A stretch of 64,000 nt of DNA from Rhizobium indicum (GCF_005862305.2 NZ_CP054021.1:1178001-1242000), one strand, 5' to 3'; positions 11,527-21,332 are shown, counted from the first letter of the stretch. Translations and numbers: made by a program. The notes: generated from the sequence alone by a model not told the origin.

Positions 11527-13520
11527 TCCGCCGGCTCCATTGCGGGAGCTGCCGGCCTTGCCGGCTTCGCCTTGCGGCGCGGGGCGCCGACACGCAGGCG
11601 CCGGTCGCTGAGCGAGACGAGGCCGCCGAAGGCCATGAATACCGCTCCGCCCCAGATGCAGAGAATAAACGGCTTCCACCAGATACGCACGACAATGCCA
11701 CCGTCCTTGGTGGCGTCACCCAGGGAAACATAGAGCTGGCTGAGCCCGAAGGTCAGGATGCCCGCCTCCGTCGTCGGCATCTGCCGAGCGGTATAGAGGC
11801 GCTTGGCCGACCAGGTATCGGCAACCGCGACGCCGGCACGCCGGATGGTGAAGTGGCCGCGGTCCTCGGTATAATTCGGCCCGGTCGCCGGCTGCATGCC
11901 GTCGAAATGCAGGCTGTAACCGCCGGCCTCGGTCACCTCACCGGGCTTCATCTCGATGACATACTCGCTCTCGAACGTCGTCACCGCAACGATGCCGAGC
12001 ACGGTGACGCCGAGCCCGGCATGGGCAAGAGCCGTGCCAAAGGCCGAACGCGGCAGGCCGGAAAGCCGGCGCCAGGCGAGACGGCCTGCGACCTTGCCGA
12101 TGCCGGCGCGGTACCAGAGATCGGCTACCGCACCGAGGATCAGGAACAGCCCGGCAGCGAGGCCGAGCACCGAAAGCACCGGCCCGCCATGTTGGATGTA
12201 GAAGAAGACCACCGCGGCAAGGAAGGCCAGACCTGCGACGACATAGAGCCGCTGCAGGGCGCCGAGCAGATCGCCGCGCTTCCAGGCCAGCATCGGCCCG
12301 AAGGGCACGATGACGATCAGCGGCGCCATGAGCAGGCCGAAGGTCAGGTTGAAGAAGGGCGCTCCGACGGAAATCTTGTCGCCGGTCAGCGTTTCCAACA
12401 GCAGCGGATAGAGCGTGCCGGTCAGCACCGTTCCGCAGGCGACCGTCAGGATCAGATTGTTGACGACGAGTGCGCCCTCGCGCGAGATCGGCGCAAACAG
12501 CCCGCCTGCCGAAAGCTTCGGCGCGCGGAAGGCAAAGAGCGACAGCGCCCCGCCGATGAAGATCAGCAGGATGCAGAGAATGAAGACGCCGCGGGAGGGG
12601 TCGCTGGCAAAGGCATGCACCGAGGTCAGCACGCCGGAGCGCACCAGGAAGGTGCCCATCAGCGACAGCGAGAAGGTGAGGATGGCGAGCAGCACCGTCC
12701 AGATCTTCAGTGCCTCGCGCTTTTCCATGACAAGCGCCGAATGCAGCAGTGCGGTGCCGGCGAGCCAGGGCATGAAGGAGGCGTTTTCCACCGGGTCCCA
12801 GAACCACCAGCCGCCCCAGCCGAGTTCGTAATAGGCCCAGTAGGAGCCCATGGCGATGCCGAGTGTCAGAAAGGTCCAGGCGGCCAGCGTCCAGGGCCGC
12901 ACCCAGCGCGCCCAGGCGGCGTCGATGCGCCCTTCCATGAGGGCAGCGACGGCAAAGGAGAAGCAGACGGAGAAGCCGACATAACCGAGATAGAGCAGCG
13001 GCGGATGGATCGCGAGGCCGACATCCTGAAGAACCGGGTTGAGATCGCGGCCCTCGGCCGGCGCCGGATCGAGTCGGAGGAAGGGATTGGAGGTCAAAAG
13101 GATGAACAGCGTGAAGGCGACCGAAATCCAGGCTTGCACGGCCAATACGTTGGCTTTCAGCGTCTCCGGCAGATTGCGGCCGAAGATGGCGACCAGCGCG
13201 CTGAACAGCGTCAGGATCAACAGCCAGAGCATCATCGATCCCTCGTGATTGCCCCAGACGCCGGAATATTTGTAGAGCAGCGGCACCAGCGAATGCGAAT
13301 TCTCCCAGACGTTCTCGACCGAGAAATCCGAGACGACATGGGCATAGGTCAGCACACCGAAGGAGAAGGCCACGAGCGCAAACATCGCCAGCGAGCCGAC
13401 CGTCGCCACATCCATCATCGCCCGGTCATGACGACGGGCTCCGATCACCGGCACGATGGAGAGGATGAGCGCCGTTGCCAGCGCCAGCACCAGCGCGTAA
13501 TGGCCGATCTCGATGATCAT
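11523..13520 (-). CDS. cycK: Haem lyase CcmF (CycK)
   Basis: This is a large polytopic membrane protein of 665 aa. It carries the tryptophan-rich WWD signature [18 protein letters not shown] near residues 232-249, the haem-handling loop of the haem-handling protein family. The start ATG 13520 overlaps the cycJ stop as ATGA, has the expected hydrophobic N-terminus ([12 protein letters not shown]), and matches the family length. CcmF ligates haem from holo-CcmE to CxxCH motifs of apocytochromes on the outer face of the inner membrane. Confidence 0.95.
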   Translation of the reverse strand: MIIEIGHYALVLALATALILSIVPVIGARRHDRAMMDVATVGSLAMFALVAFSFGVLTYAHVVSDFSVENVWENSHSLVPLLYKYSGVWGNHEGSMMLWLLILTLFSALVAIFGRNLPETLKANVLAVQAWISVAFTLFILLTSNPFLRLDPAPAEGRDLNPVLQDVGLAIHPPLLYLGYVGFSVCFSFAVAALMEGRIDAAWARWVRPWTLAAWTFLTLGIAMGSYWAYYELGWGGWWFWDPVENASFMPWLAGTALLHSALVMEKREALKIWTVLLAILTFSLSLMGTFLVRSGVLTSVHAFASDPSRGVFILCILLIFIGGALSLFAFRAPKLSAGGLFAPISREGALVVNNLILTVACGTVLTGTLYPLLLETLTGDKISVGAPFFNLTFGLLMAPLIVIVPFGPMLAWKRGDLLGALQRLYVVAGLAFLAAVVFFYIQHGGPVLSVLGLAAGLFLILGAVADLWYRAGIGKVAGRLAWRRLSGLPRSAFGTALAHAGLGVTVLGIVAVTTFESEYVIEMKPGEVTEAGGYSLHFDGMQPATGPNYTEDRGHFTIRRAGVAVADTWSAKRLYTARQMPTTEAGILTFGLSQLYVSLGDATKDGGIVVRIWWKPFILCIWGGAVFMAFGGLVSLSDRRLRVGAPRRKAKPARPAAPAMEPAE

Positions 13521-14029
13521 GGCGTTGCCTTCACTTGCTGTCCCTTTACTTCCTGGCCCTGAGCTTCCTTCCCCGGGTTTTCCTGGCCTTGGCCTTCCTT
13601 CCACAGCCCCTGGGATTTCAGCCTGTCGGCCACATCCTTCGGCATATAGGTCTCATCATGCTTGGCAAGTACGGTGTCGGCGACGAAGACGTTCGTTCCA
13701 GCGGCGAACATGCCTTCGGTGACGACACCCTGCCCCTCGCGGAAGAGATCGGGAAGGATGCCGGTATATTTGACCTTCACGGCATTGGTGCTGCCGTCGG
13801 TGACGGCAAACTCCACCGTCGAGCCGGTGCCGCGCACGACACTGCCCTCACCGACCAGCCCGCCGAGGCGGATGCGGGTTTCCGGCGCCACCGGCGTCTT
13901 GGCGAGATCGGCCGGCATGTAGAAGTAGGCGACCGACTGGCTGAAGGCGAACATCACCAGCAGCACGGCGGCGAGGATGAAGCCCATGCCGCCCGCAATC
14001 ACCGCGAGGCGCTTCTGCTTGCGCGTCAT
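13517..14029 (-). CDS. cycJ: Haem chaperone CcmE (CycJ)
   Basis: The protein is 170 aa. An N-terminal transmembrane anchor (about 8-28) is followed by an OB-fold periplasmic domain. The covalent haem-binding His124 and the axial Tyr128 are present in [10 protein letters not shown]. CcmE carries haem from the CcmABCD export machinery to CcmF/CcmH. Both ends overlap neighbours by four bases (ATGA), so the operon is tightly coupled. The C-terminal tail after residue 140 is rich in Lys, Gly and Gln and is probably disordered. Confidence 0.95.
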   Translation of the reverse strand: MTRKQKRLAVIAGGMGFILAAVLLVMFAFSQSVAYFYMPADLAKTPVAPETRIRLGGLVGEGSVVRGTGSTVEFAVTDGSTNAVKVKYTGILPDLFREGQGVVTEGMFAAGTNVFVADTVLAKHDETYMPKDVADRLKSQGLWKEGQGQENPGKEAQGQEVKGQQVKATP

Positions 14030-15204
14030 TGCGTCGCTCCCTCCGTGGCTATGCCGAGTTCCCTGGCAAGCGCCAGCAATTGCCTGCCCTGTTCGCCGGG
14101 CGGCGGAAAGGCCGCAAGCCCACGTTTCAAGGCGCCGGCGGCGCGATCCTTGTCGTTCAATACGGCGTAAGAGCGGACGAGCCGTATCCAGCCCTCGAAA
14201 TTGTTCGGATCCTCGCTGAGCTTGGCGTCGAGGCTCTCGACCATGCCGCGGATCATCAGCTGCCGGTCGCCGGCGCTCATATTCTCCGCCGCCGCCACGT
14301 CTTGCTGCGTCGGATTGCCGGGGGTCGCCGGATTCGCGCCCGGGGCAGCAGGATTGGCGCCCGGGGCAGCCGGATCAGTGCCGGCCGGCGCGCCGCCGTT
14401 CATGGCGATATGCTGGTTAACCAGCGGCAGCCAGGGCGCATCTGATGGCGATTGTTTTGCCAGCGCCTCGAAGGCCTGGCGCGCCTCGTTCGGCAGTCCC
14501 GCCTGCTCCATGCTGAGGGCGATATAGAAGCGGGCGCGCGGATTGTCAGGTTCGAGCGTCAGCGATTGTTCCAGCACCTGCCGCGCCTCTTCCGTCACCA
14601 CGCCGTCGGAGACCGCCATCAGCGTCTCGGCAAGGCCGTCGAGCCGGACGGGGCTCGGGCCGAGAAGCCGGATGGCATTGCGATAGGCCAGTTGCGCATC
14701 GTTGACGCGCATCGTGCGGAAATAGATCGGCGCCAGCACGTCCCAGCCCTTGCCGTCATCGGGCTTCTCAGCCAAGTGCCGTTCCGCCTTGGCGATCAGC
14801 ACCGCCACGTCGTTGCCAGGATTTTCCAGCCGCGCTTCGAGCGGCTGCGAGGGCAGGTCCGGCCTGCCCGTCGTCAAATAAAGACAGAGCCCGAGAACCG
14901 GCAGGACCAGGAGAACGAAGGCTTCGGTGAAACGGTGATGCCGGGCGGGTTTCGGCGTTTGCTCCGGCTCGTCGGCAGAGACGGCGATCAGCCGCCGGCC
15001 GATTTCCGCCCTGGCGTAATCGGCCTCCTCCGGGGTGACCAGCCCGCCATTGAGATCGCGGTCGAGTTCGCGCAACTGGTCGCGATAGACCGCCGCCTCC
15101 CCCGCACGGATATTATCCGCCGCCTTCGCTCCGCGCAGAAGGGGGTAGAGCAGGATGACGGCGAGGGCTGCCGTCAAAGCGGCAACGAGAATCCAGAACA
15201 GCAT
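14026..15204 (-). CDS. cycH: Cytochrome c biogenesis protein CcmI (CycH)
   Basis: The preferred start at 15204 gives 392 aa beginning [16 protein letters not shown], a membrane anchor; an upstream ATG at 15246 only adds residues before that helix. A second transmembrane helix lies near residues 92-112. The periplasmic part (about 120-392) has TPR-like helical repeats that bind the C-terminus of apocytochrome c. A short low-complexity stretch with three alternating Pro-Gly-Ala-Asn/Asp units lies near residue 295. It is the first gene of cycHJKL and probably carries the operon promoter. Confidence 0.92.
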   Translation of the reverse strand: MLFWILVAALTAALAVILLYPLLRGAKAADNIRAGEAAVYRDQLRELDRDLNGGLVTPEEADYARAEIGRRLIAVSADEPEQTPKPARHHRFTEAFVLLVLPVLGLCLYLTTGRPDLPSQPLEARLENPGNDVAVLIAKAERHLAEKPDDGKGWDVLAPIYFRTMRVNDAQLAYRNAIRLLGPSPVRLDGLAETLMAVSDGVVTEEARQVLEQSLTLEPDNPRARFYIALSMEQAGLPNEARQAFEALAKQSPSDAPWLPLVNQHIAMNGGAPAGTDPAAPGANPAAPGANPATPGNPTQQDVAAAENMSAGDRQLMIRGMVESLDAKLSEDPNNFEGWIRLVRSYAVLNDKDRAAGALKRGLAAFPPPGEQGRQLLALARELGIATEGATQ

Positions 15205-15331
15205 GTCGCCCAAATACGTGAAGCGCGCCGTCATTCCAACTGCCAAAGCCGGAATGACGAAGATTTGAGGCTAGCGCATAACCCCGAGAATCGGAATCGA
15301 TTTTCGGAAAGCATTATGCGCCATTTAAAGT

Positions 15332-15378
15332 GATAGAGCGTCCTTAGCGCGTCCTGTCGGACGCGCGGCGCTCTATTG
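15332..15378. repeat. Short palindromic repeat (type B, copy 1)
   Basis: AATAGAGCG with its inverted complement brackets a GCGCGTCCTGTCGGACGCGC core. Related cores occur at 20450 and 45411. It lies between cycH and the lipoprotein gene and can form a long hairpin; it may act as a terminator or RNA-stability element. Confidence 0.6.
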
Positions 15379-15386
15379 GCCGCAAT

Positions 15387-15809
15387 TCAGAGCGGCGACC
15401 AGCTGCCGTCGTCGTTGCGGCAGGCAGCGCCGCGCGCCACCGTGTCCTTGCCGTCGACGGTCAGCGTGTGGGTATATTGCCGGCAGTTCTGCGAACCGAC
15501 CTGATAGGGTGCCGCCGCCACCACCTTGCCGGTCACGTCCTTGCCGGTCCAGAGCACCGGCTGGCCGACGGCGGCGCCTTCCAGCGCCCGATATTCCGCC
15601 TCGAGCGCCCGCTGCTTGTCGCTGTCGTTCAAGCTCACGCCGCTGCGGCCGACGATGCCGCCCTGCAGCGCGGTGATGAAGGCGGCCGATGCCGAGGGCT
15701 TGCTCGAAAAAACGCCGCGCGAAGCAGCACTCTTCGTCGTCGTGCAGCCGGATAGCGCGACGGCGACGAGAAGAGCGGAAGCGATCATGCCTTGCGAGCG
15801 TAAAATCAT
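15387..15809 (-). CDS. Small surface-antigen-like lipoprotein
   Basis: The protein is 140 aa. A lipoprotein signal peptide ends in the lipobox LSGC (Cys at about 22), so the mature protein should be lipid-anchored. The rest resembles the short 17-kDa-type outer-membrane antigens: an alanine/glycine region, ALEAEYRALEGAAVGQPVLW, then a beta-rich C-terminus with QNCRQYTHTLTVDGK and a final ACRNDDGSW. These families usually stabilise the envelope, but no precise function can be assigned. The gene lies 118 bases downstream of feuQ on the same strand and ahead of cycH. Confidence 0.75.
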   Translation of the reverse strand: MILRSQGMIASALLVAVALSGCTTTKSAASRGVFSSKPSASAAFITALQGGIVGRSGVSLNDSDKQRALEAEYRALEGAAVGQPVLWTGKDVTGKVVAAAPYQVGSQNCRQYTHTLTVDGKDTVARGAACRNDDGSWSPL

Positions 15810-15927
15810 TGCGTCGAACCACGATCAGGGGTCAATTTCAGCCGATCGAAGTGCAGCGTCCCCGTGTCAGCATTAAGGCAAAGCATGCTATACATTTGCC
15901 AGTATCTTTGTGACATCAAGCAGTTGC

Positions 15928-17331
15928 TCATGCAACATCCTTTGTGACGCCAGGCAGGATAAGCTTCGCCTTCAGCCCGCCCCATTCACCACGGGAAAGC
16001 TCGAGCCGTCCCTGGTACTCATTGGAAATCTCGGTGACGATCGAAAGGCCGAGCCCGGTTCCGGGCTTGCTTTCGTCGAGCCTGCGGCCGCGCTTCAACG
16101 CCTCGCGGATCTGATCCGGCTCCAGGCCCGGCCCGTCATCCTCGACGGCGAGTTCCACCCAGTGGCGGCGCCCGCTCGCCTCCACCCCCTTCACATCCTC
16201 GCCGGCCTCGATGGCCGAAAGCCGCACCCGGCTTTTGGCAAAACGCGCCGCATTTTCCAGGAGATTGCCGACGGTCTCCTCGAGATCCTGCTGCTCCATG
16301 GCAACGGCCAGATGCGGCGGCGAGACGACGAGATCGAATTCGGTATCGACGTTCAGCCGGCGCATGACGCGCACCAGCCGTTCAAGCGCCGGCTCGGCAT
16401 CGGTGCGGGCGAGCACGGATTCGCGCTGCGCGGCGATACGCGCCCGATTGAGATAGGACTGCACCTGCCCCTGCATCGCTTCCGCCTGGCTGCGCACCAG
16501 CTCACCATGGGATTTCTCCAGCACGCGCGCCTCGTTGAGAAGCACGGCGATCGGCGTCTTCAGCGAATGCGCGAGATTGCCGACCTGCATGCGGGCCCGC
16601 TCGACGATGCGCCGGTTGCTGTCGATCAGCGCGTTCACCTCGTTGGCGAGCGGCAGGATTTCACGCGGGAAGTCGCCTTTCAACTGTTCGCTTTCACCGG
16701 CGCGGATGCGCTCCAGCGCGGCGCGTGCCTTGTCGAGCGGCTTCAGGCCGTAGAGAATCGCCAGCGCGTTGACGATCAGGCTGCCGACGCCGAAACCGGC
16801 GAGCGCCAGATAGAGGCTGTGGGAAAAGGTGCGCACGTCGTCTTCGACGACATCGACATTGCCGGTGACGCGGACGCGCGCCGCGCGGCCGTCGGTATCG
16901 AGCACCACTTCGGTCTCGGCCACCTGCACGCGGTTTCCGGAAGCATCCGTCACCTGATAGTAGCGCTCGTAATTCTTGTCGAAGGGCGCCTCGACGACCG
17001 AGGGAACCGGAATGAGCGCCGAGCCGAGCGAAGGCGAGACCAGCGGTGCGGTCGTATAGGTGCCGAGCGGCTCCACCACCCAGTACCAGCCGGTCTTCGG
17101 CTGGGCAAAACGCAGGTCGCCGAGCTGCGGGCTGCCGCTCAGCGCGCCCTGATCGCCGATCGTCACCGAATTGATGACGTTATAGAGCTGCGCCCGCAAC
17201 AGATCCTGGAAACCGCGTTCGGCGCTCTTGCGGTAGAGGGTGGAGATCAAGAGGCCGATCACCACCAGCGCCACCGTCGACCAGACCGTGGTCAACAGCA
17301 ACACACGTGCGGTGAGCGACTTAATTCGCAT
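15928..17331 (-). CDS. feuQ: Sensor histidine kinase FeuQ
   Basis: The protein is 467 aa. It has an N-terminal transmembrane helix (about 10-32), a periplasmic sensor of roughly 130 residues, a second helix near 168-190, a HAMP-like linker, HisKA with His255 in NLAHSLKTPIAVL, and an HATPase_c domain with DDGPGLEPDQI and a GTGLGLSIV box. The layout is PhoQ-like. Adjacent cycHJKL and feuPQ genes are known from R. leguminosarum, where FeuPQ supports high-affinity iron uptake; in Sinorhizobium the pair controls cyclic glucan export. The start overlaps feuP by 11 bases. Confidence 0.85.
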   Translation of the reverse strand: MRIKSLTARVLLLTTVWSTVALVVIGLLISTLYRKSAERGFQDLLRAQLYNVINSVTIGDQGALSGSPQLGDLRFAQPKTGWYWVVEPLGTYTTAPLVSPSLGSALIPVPSVVEAPFDKNYERYYQVTDASGNRVQVAETEVVLDTDGRAARVRVTGNVDVVEDDVRTFSHSLYLALAGFGVGSLIVNALAILYGLKPLDKARAALERIRAGESEQLKGDFPREILPLANEVNALIDSNRRIVERARMQVGNLAHSLKTPIAVLLNEARVLEKSHGELVRSQAEAMQGQVQSYLNRARIAAQRESVLARTDAEPALERLVRVMRRLNVDTEFDLVVSPPHLAVAMEQQDLEETVGNLLENAARFAKSRVRLSAIEAGEDVKGVEASGRRHWVELAVEDDGPGLEPDQIREALKRGRRLDESKPGTGLGLSIVTEISNEYQGRLELSRGEWGGLKAKLILPGVTKDVA

Positions 17332-17992
17332 GTTTCGGGGCTTGGATACGATAACCGAGACCGCGCACCGTTTCGATCAGATCGACCCCCATTTTCTTGC
17401 GCAGGCGGCCGACGAAGACCTCGATCGTGTTGGAATCACGGTCGAAATCCTGGTCGTACATATGCTCGACCAGTTCCGTGCGCGAAACGACCTCGCCCAT
17501 GTGGTGCATGAGATAGGAAAGCAGGCGATATTCGTGCGAGGTCAGCTTCAGCGTCGCGCCGTTGACCGTCGCCTTCGAGGATTTGGTATCGAGCCGCACC
17601 GGTCCGCAGATGATCTCGGATGAGGAATGCCCGGCCGCACGCCGGATCAGCGCCCGAATGCGGGCCAGCACTTCCTCGACATGGAAGGGCTTGGTGACGT
17701 AGTCGTCGGCACCGGCGTCGATGCCGGCGACCTTGTCGCTCCAGCGGTCGCGGGCCGTCAGGATCAGCACCGGCACGCCGCGGCCGGCGCCACGCCATTT
17801 TTCTAGAACGGTGACCCCGTCCAACTCCGGCAGGCCGATATCGAGGATGATGGCGTCATAGGGTTCGGTGTCGCCGAGGAAATGGCCTTCCTCGCCATCG
17901 AACGCCTGGTCGACGACATAGCCCGCCTCCTTCAGCGTGTCGGCCAGCTGCCGGTTCAGATTAACGTCGTCTTCGACTACCAGGATGCGCAT
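17321..17992 (-). CDS. feuP: Response regulator FeuP (OmpR family)
   Basis: The protein is 223 aa. The receiver domain has Asp51 in ILDIGLPELDG, an acidic pair in VVEDD and Lys in VTKPFHVEE. The C-terminal winged helix contains LTSHEYRLLSYLMHH and NTIEVFVGRLRKK. This is the PhoP/FeuP branch of the OmpR family. It is translationally coupled to feuQ by overlap and preceded, 55 bases away, by feuN. No operator can be recognised by eye. Confidence 0.88.
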   Translation of the reverse strand: MRILVVEDDVNLNRQLADTLKEAGYVVDQAFDGEEGHFLGDTEPYDAIILDIGLPELDGVTVLEKWRGAGRGVPVLILTARDRWSDKVAGIDAGADDYVTKPFHVEEVLARIRALIRRAAGHSSSEIICGPVRLDTKSSKATVNGATLKLTSHEYRLLSYLMHHMGEVVSRTELVEHMYDQDFDRDSNTIEVFVGRLRKKMGVDLIETVRGLGYRIQAPKHAN

Positions 17993-18047
17993 CGGTCCGC
18001 CTTCGTCCGCTTCAAATCAATCAATGTCCTGAATAAGCCGATTCCGC

Positions 18048-18296
18048 CTACATCGGAACCTTTACCGTGACTTTGCGTGGGCGCTGTCCATTGCCCTGCA
18101 CAAGAACGGTGATGATGCAGGTATCGCCCACCGGTTGCACGGACAGCAGCTGGCCGCCGGTCTGCTCGACGACCTGGGCTGCGGCGGCGCTGCAATCGCC
18201 TCCGATACGCACGACAAAAGTGCTCGTGGCGTCCGGTGAGGGCGCCGATACCACCAGTCCGGCGGCCAATGCTGCGACGCTCAGAGGAAAGGCCAT
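18048..18296 (-). CDS. feuN: Small periplasmic protein FeuN
   Basis: The protein is 82 aa. It has a short cleavable-looking signal (residues 1-20, ending VSAPS) and a small beta-rich mature domain with two cysteines (Cys35, Cys60) that could form a disulfide in the periplasm. A gene for a small periplasmic protein directly upstream of feuPQ is known in Sinorhizobium as feuN, whose product restrains the FeuQ kinase. Size, export signal and position here match that gene, although I cannot align the sequences. It is probably the first gene of a feuN-feuP-feuQ operon. Confidence 0.72.
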   Translation of the reverse strand: MAFPLSVAALAAGLVVSAPSPDATSTFVVRIGGDCSAAAAQVVEQTGGQLLSVQPVGDTCIITVLVQGNGQRPRKVTVKVPM

Positions 18297-18609
18297 GTGT
18301 TATGCTTTCAAGGTAATGCCAACTTGCCCCGAATATGTACTCACGCGACCTGAATGGCAAATGAATGCGCTGTAATGCAGGGTGTTTAGAACTGTTCTCG
18401 ACTGTTCGGGACAGCCTGTTTCAACGCCTGGAAACTGCCGCAGTAGCGCGCCAAAACGATACCCTCCAGCCTTGGAATCCACGCGTTCCTTATCACCTCC
18501 CGTAAAGGTGGGGAGCCGGCGGAACCGACACCACAGTCTTTGTCTGCGAATCGGCCGCGCGCTTCTGATTCCTGCCGCCCGCAGCTTTCACCGGCCGGTT
18601 GAACCTGTT
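18297..18609. other. Divergent intergenic region between feuN and MFS gene
   Basis: This stretch of about 310 bases separates two divergent genes and must hold both promoters. I see no convincing gene in it, although an open frame continues upstream of the MFS start without family-like sequence. Confidence 0.5.
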
Positions 18610-19875
18610 ATGTCCTTGCTGCCCCCATTTCAGACCGTTTCAGCACCAATGCCAGAATCCTCCCGCTTCCGCTCGGCGCAGACGGTCTCCGTCCTTGCCG
18701 TTACCCAGCTGATCGGCTGGGGCACGACGTTCGACATGCTCGGGGTCATGGGCCGCGTCGTGGCGCCGGATCTCGGCCTGGCGAACGAAGTGGTGTTTGC
18801 CGGCCTGACGATCATGATGGTGGTCAGCGCCATTGTCAGTCCGGCGACCGGCCGATGGCTCGGCCGCTATGGTGCTGCCCGGGTGCTTTCGGCCGCCTCG
18901 CTGACCTTTGCGCTTGGCCTGCTTCTGCTTGCCGCCGCAAACGGCATCGTGCTTTATGCCAGCGCCTGGATCATCATCGGCATCGGCGGCGCATTTGGCC
19001 TGTCGGCGCCGGCCTATACCGCCGTCGTCGAGCGCGAAGGAGCGAACGGCAAACGCGTCATCGCCATCCTGATGCTGTTCACCGGGCTTTCGAGCGCCAT
19101 CTTCTGGCCGATCCTCAGCCTGCTCAACGAGGCGGTCGGCTGGCGCCTCACCTTCCTGGTCTGTGCGGCGCTACAATTCTTCATCTGCCTGCCGCTGCAT
19201 CTTTTCGCCCTGCCGAAGCCGATTGCAACACATGTCGATGGCGGCACAGCCGAAATCGCTCCGGTGCCGCTGTCGAAGGCCAAGCAGCGCAAAGCCTTCC
19301 TGCTGATCGCCGCGGCAACGACGATCTCGACCTTCGTCACTTTCGGCATCTCGCCATCGCTGCTCGAAATCTTCCGCCAGTCCGGCGCTTCGCCGGTCTT
19401 TGCGCTACAGCTCGGCTCGGCACGCGGCATCCTCGGCATCTCGGCACGTTTCCTCGACATGCTGCTCGGCCGGCGCGGCAACCCCATGCTCAGCGCGGCG
19501 ATGGGCATCAGCCTGATGATGATCAGCTTCGTTATTATGCTGGTTGCCAGCCCGTCGACGCCGCTGCTCGTCACCTTCGTCCTGTTCTACGGGTTCGGCA
19601 CCGGCGTCATGACCGTCGCCCGCGCGCTGCTGCCGCTGGCGCTGTTCTCACCGCGCGAATTCGGACTGCAATCGGCCCGGCTGTCGCTGCCGCAGAATCT
19701 CGCCAACGCCATCGCCCCCGTCATCTTCACCGCCATCCTCGACCGCGCCGGCACCGGCCCGGCGCTCGCCGCCTGCGCCGTTCTGGCGGCATTGTCGCTC
19801 ATCTTCGTGCTGATGCTGATGGCGCTGGTGCGCGGCGCCCACGCATCGGAATCAACCATTCTTAATGTCTCCTGA
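18610..19875 (+). CDS. Major facilitator superfamily transporter
   Basis: From ATG 18610 the protein is 421 aa with about twelve hydrophobic helices; ATG 18649 is an alternative that removes 13 residues. Motifs typical of MFS carriers include RWLGRYGAARVL after the second/third helix (a motif-A-like loop) and a central cytoplasmic loop around residues 195-215. It starts close to a helix with QLIGWGTTFDMLG, seen in uncharacterised MFS permeases of Rhizobiales. The substrate is unknown. It is divergently oriented from feuN and no regulator is adjacent. Confidence 0.85.
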   Translation: MSLLPPFQTVSAPMPESSRFRSAQTVSVLAVTQLIGWGTTFDMLGVMGRVVAPDLGLANEVVFAGLTIMMVVSAIVSPATGRWLGRYGAARVLSAASLTFALGLLLLAAANGIVLYASAWIIIGIGGAFGLSAPAYTAVVEREGANGKRVIAILMLFTGLSSAIFWPILSLLNEAVGWRLTFLVCAALQFFICLPLHLFALPKPIATHVDGGTAEIAPVPLSKAKQRKAFLLIAAATTISTFVTFGISPSLLEIFRQSGASPVFALQLGSARGILGISARFLDMLLGRRGNPMLSAAMGISLMMISFVIMLVASPSTPLLVTFVLFYGFGTGVMTVARALLPLALFSPREFGLQSARLSLPQNLANAIAPVIFTAILDRAGTGPALAACAVLAALSLIFVLMLMALVRGAHASESTILNVS

Positions 19876-20114
19876 TTATCATCCACGCATGGACGAGAGC
19901 GGCTTTTCGCCCGCGCGCCGCAACCGCTGCGGCAGCCAGACCATGAACCAGCAGCCCCTTTTGACGAATCTTTTGAATCGCTTGCCGCCGCTTTTTCGAA
20001 AGTTGAATCCGGTGGCTCAGAAGCCGAGTCAGCTTCGCAGCGATCCGAATCCGGAAAATCATTCATCCATTTGAAATTTTACTGGAATACGGCGTGGCCG
20101 AACGCTTGCGCCAG

Positions 20115-20420
20115 TCAGAGCGGCCGCGTCACTGCCGTGCGGTTATCGTAGTCGGCGGCGATGCGCTTTTCCCGGAGCGGCCGCACGCGATCGATCGAGA
20201 GCTGATAATCGGGATGCGCCTTGTAGGCGGCAAGGGCCGCCTCATCGTCGAATTCGCCATAGACCACGAGATCGATCTCGGTGCCCAGCTGATCGGTCTT
20301 CACATTGGTGCCGATTTCCAGCAGCCGCGCATGCGGAATGCCGGTCAGTATAGAAAGCCCGGCCCTCACCTCCTGCAGATGTTCCTCCTGCACGGTGAAG
20401 AAGACGATATGACGGATCAC
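20115..20420 (-). CDS. Dabb-family (stress-responsive A/B barrel) protein
   Basis: The protein is 101 aa. It begins MIRHIVFFTVQEE, the hallmark first strand of the Dabb ferredoxin-like fold, and continues with VKTDQLGTEIDLVVYGEFDDEAALAAYKAHPDY, also typical. These proteins form dimeric alpha/beta barrels and are usually small, poorly characterised enzymes or stress proteins. The gene lies 51 bases downstream of the GH19-like gene on the same strand, with a type-B palindrome between them. Confidence 0.82.
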   Translation of the reverse strand: MIRHIVFFTVQEEHLQEVRAGLSILTGIPHARLLEIGTNVKTDQLGTEIDLVVYGEFDDEAALAAYKAHPDYQLSIDRVRPLREKRIAADYDNRTAVTRPL

Positions 20421-20449
20421 GCTGAAGCTCCTGTCAGATTTATCAAAAT

Positions 20450-20493
20450 GATGGAGCGCCCCTGGCGCATCCTATCGGACGCGCCGTGCTCCA
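20450..20493. repeat. Short palindromic repeat (type B, copy 2)
   Basis: ATGGAGCGC and its inverted partner surround GGCGCATCCTATCGGACGCGCC. It overlaps the last codons of the GH19-like gene and precedes the Dabb gene. The core resembles the element at 15332. Confidence 0.55.
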
Positions 20494-21176
20494 GCTATCA
20501 GCCGGGCGATAACATGCGCGCCCCAGGCCTTCAACCGCGCGAGCATGCTACGGGCCGCATCGGGACGTATCGCCGCATCGAAGACCATGGCATAGGCGGC
20601 GAGCTTTTCCGCCCGGTCGGTGCCGTTGACGATGCGGCGCGCATTCACCCAATCCGCGGTCGTCGCGTTCAGGTGATCGGCGAGCTTGTGGCCGGTAAAG
20701 CTGCCCTGCAGCATGCCCTCGATCAGGATCGTCACCGCCGCATCCATCTCCATCGCCCGGTCGGGATCGGCAACGAGGTCGATCCCCGTCAGCACACTCA
20801 TCGCCTCGTAGTTCCGCTTATGGGTGAGCTGCACCAGGCCGCGTCCGAGCCAACTGCGACCATCCTCGTCCGGCCGCCAGTAGGGCGTCCTCACCCAGGA
20901 GAGCCGGCCTGCGGCAAAGGCCGTCTCGAGGATCTCGACCGCGCGCCCATCGCTTTCCGCCAGCGTCTCGCGCACCGGCTGCATCGTATAAGCGGTCTCG
21001 TGGTAAGCGGTTGCGAGGATATAGGCGAGCCACCGCCGGTCGGCATCGGCAAACCGTTCTTCCCAGGCGTCGAGAATCGCCGTGATACCCACTACCTGAG
21101 GATGAGTCAGCTTTCCTTTGAAGAGCCCGTCCCCCACAGCCTCGAAAAAGAACCTTCGGTCCAAGTGGACAACCAT
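20472..21176 (-). CDS. GH19-like chitinase/endolysin-type glycoside hydrolase
   Basis: The protein is 234 aa. The region AYILATAYHETAYTMQPV contains a Glu-bearing helix, and GRGLVQLTHKRNYE is the typical substrate-groove segment of family 19 chitinase/lysozyme folds used by phage endolysins. No signal peptide is evident, so export would need another route (holin-like or lysis) or the protein acts inside. It could cleave peptidoglycan or chitin-like polymer. Two TTAA-N7-TTAA sites lie 26-59 bases before the start, which suggests cell-cycle control. It may also be a domesticated phage lysin. Confidence 0.78.
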   Translation of the reverse strand: MVVHLDRRFFFEAVGDGLFKGKLTHPQVVGITAILDAWEERFADADRRWLAYILATAYHETAYTMQPVRETLAESDGRAVEILETAFAAGRLSWVRTPYWRPDEDGRSWLGRGLVQLTHKRNYEAMSVLTGIDLVADPDRAMEMDAAVTILIEGMLQGSFTGHKLADHLNATTADWVNARRIVNGTDRAEKLAAYAMVFDAAIRPDAARSMLARLKAWGAHVIARLIAGARRVR

Positions 21177-21201
21177 TCCGCGCTTCCCAAAAATATCATG
21201 G

Positions 21202-21235
21202 TTAAAACCGTGTTAATCGATTAAAATTCATTTAA
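21202..21235. promoter_or_regulatory. Tandem CtrA-consensus sites
   Basis: TTAA-AACCGTG-TTAA at 21202-21216 and TTAA-AATTCAT-TTAA at 21221-21235 both match the alphaproteobacterial CtrA consensus TTAA-N7-TTAA exactly. Both lie just upstream of the GH19-like gene on the minus strand and about 100 bases before the small plus-strand ORF at 21333. Confidence 0.5.
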
Positions 21236-21332
21236 TCGTTTAAAGTGTTTAAACCACTGATTTACACGCCTTTTGTCTTGTGCAATGCATCTTCCTGCCC
21301 TGAAGCCTTGACCCCGAAAGAGGAGACTTCCG

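Noticed and set aside
11853..13562. A 569-residue plus-strand frame opposite cycK
   Set aside because: It is antisense to a gene with a complete CcmF domain layout and has biased low-complexity composition.
19862..20114. Short open frames between the MFS gene and the Dabb gene
   Set aside because: Frames on both strands of 66-69 residues overlap each other and have no family pattern or good ribosome-binding site.
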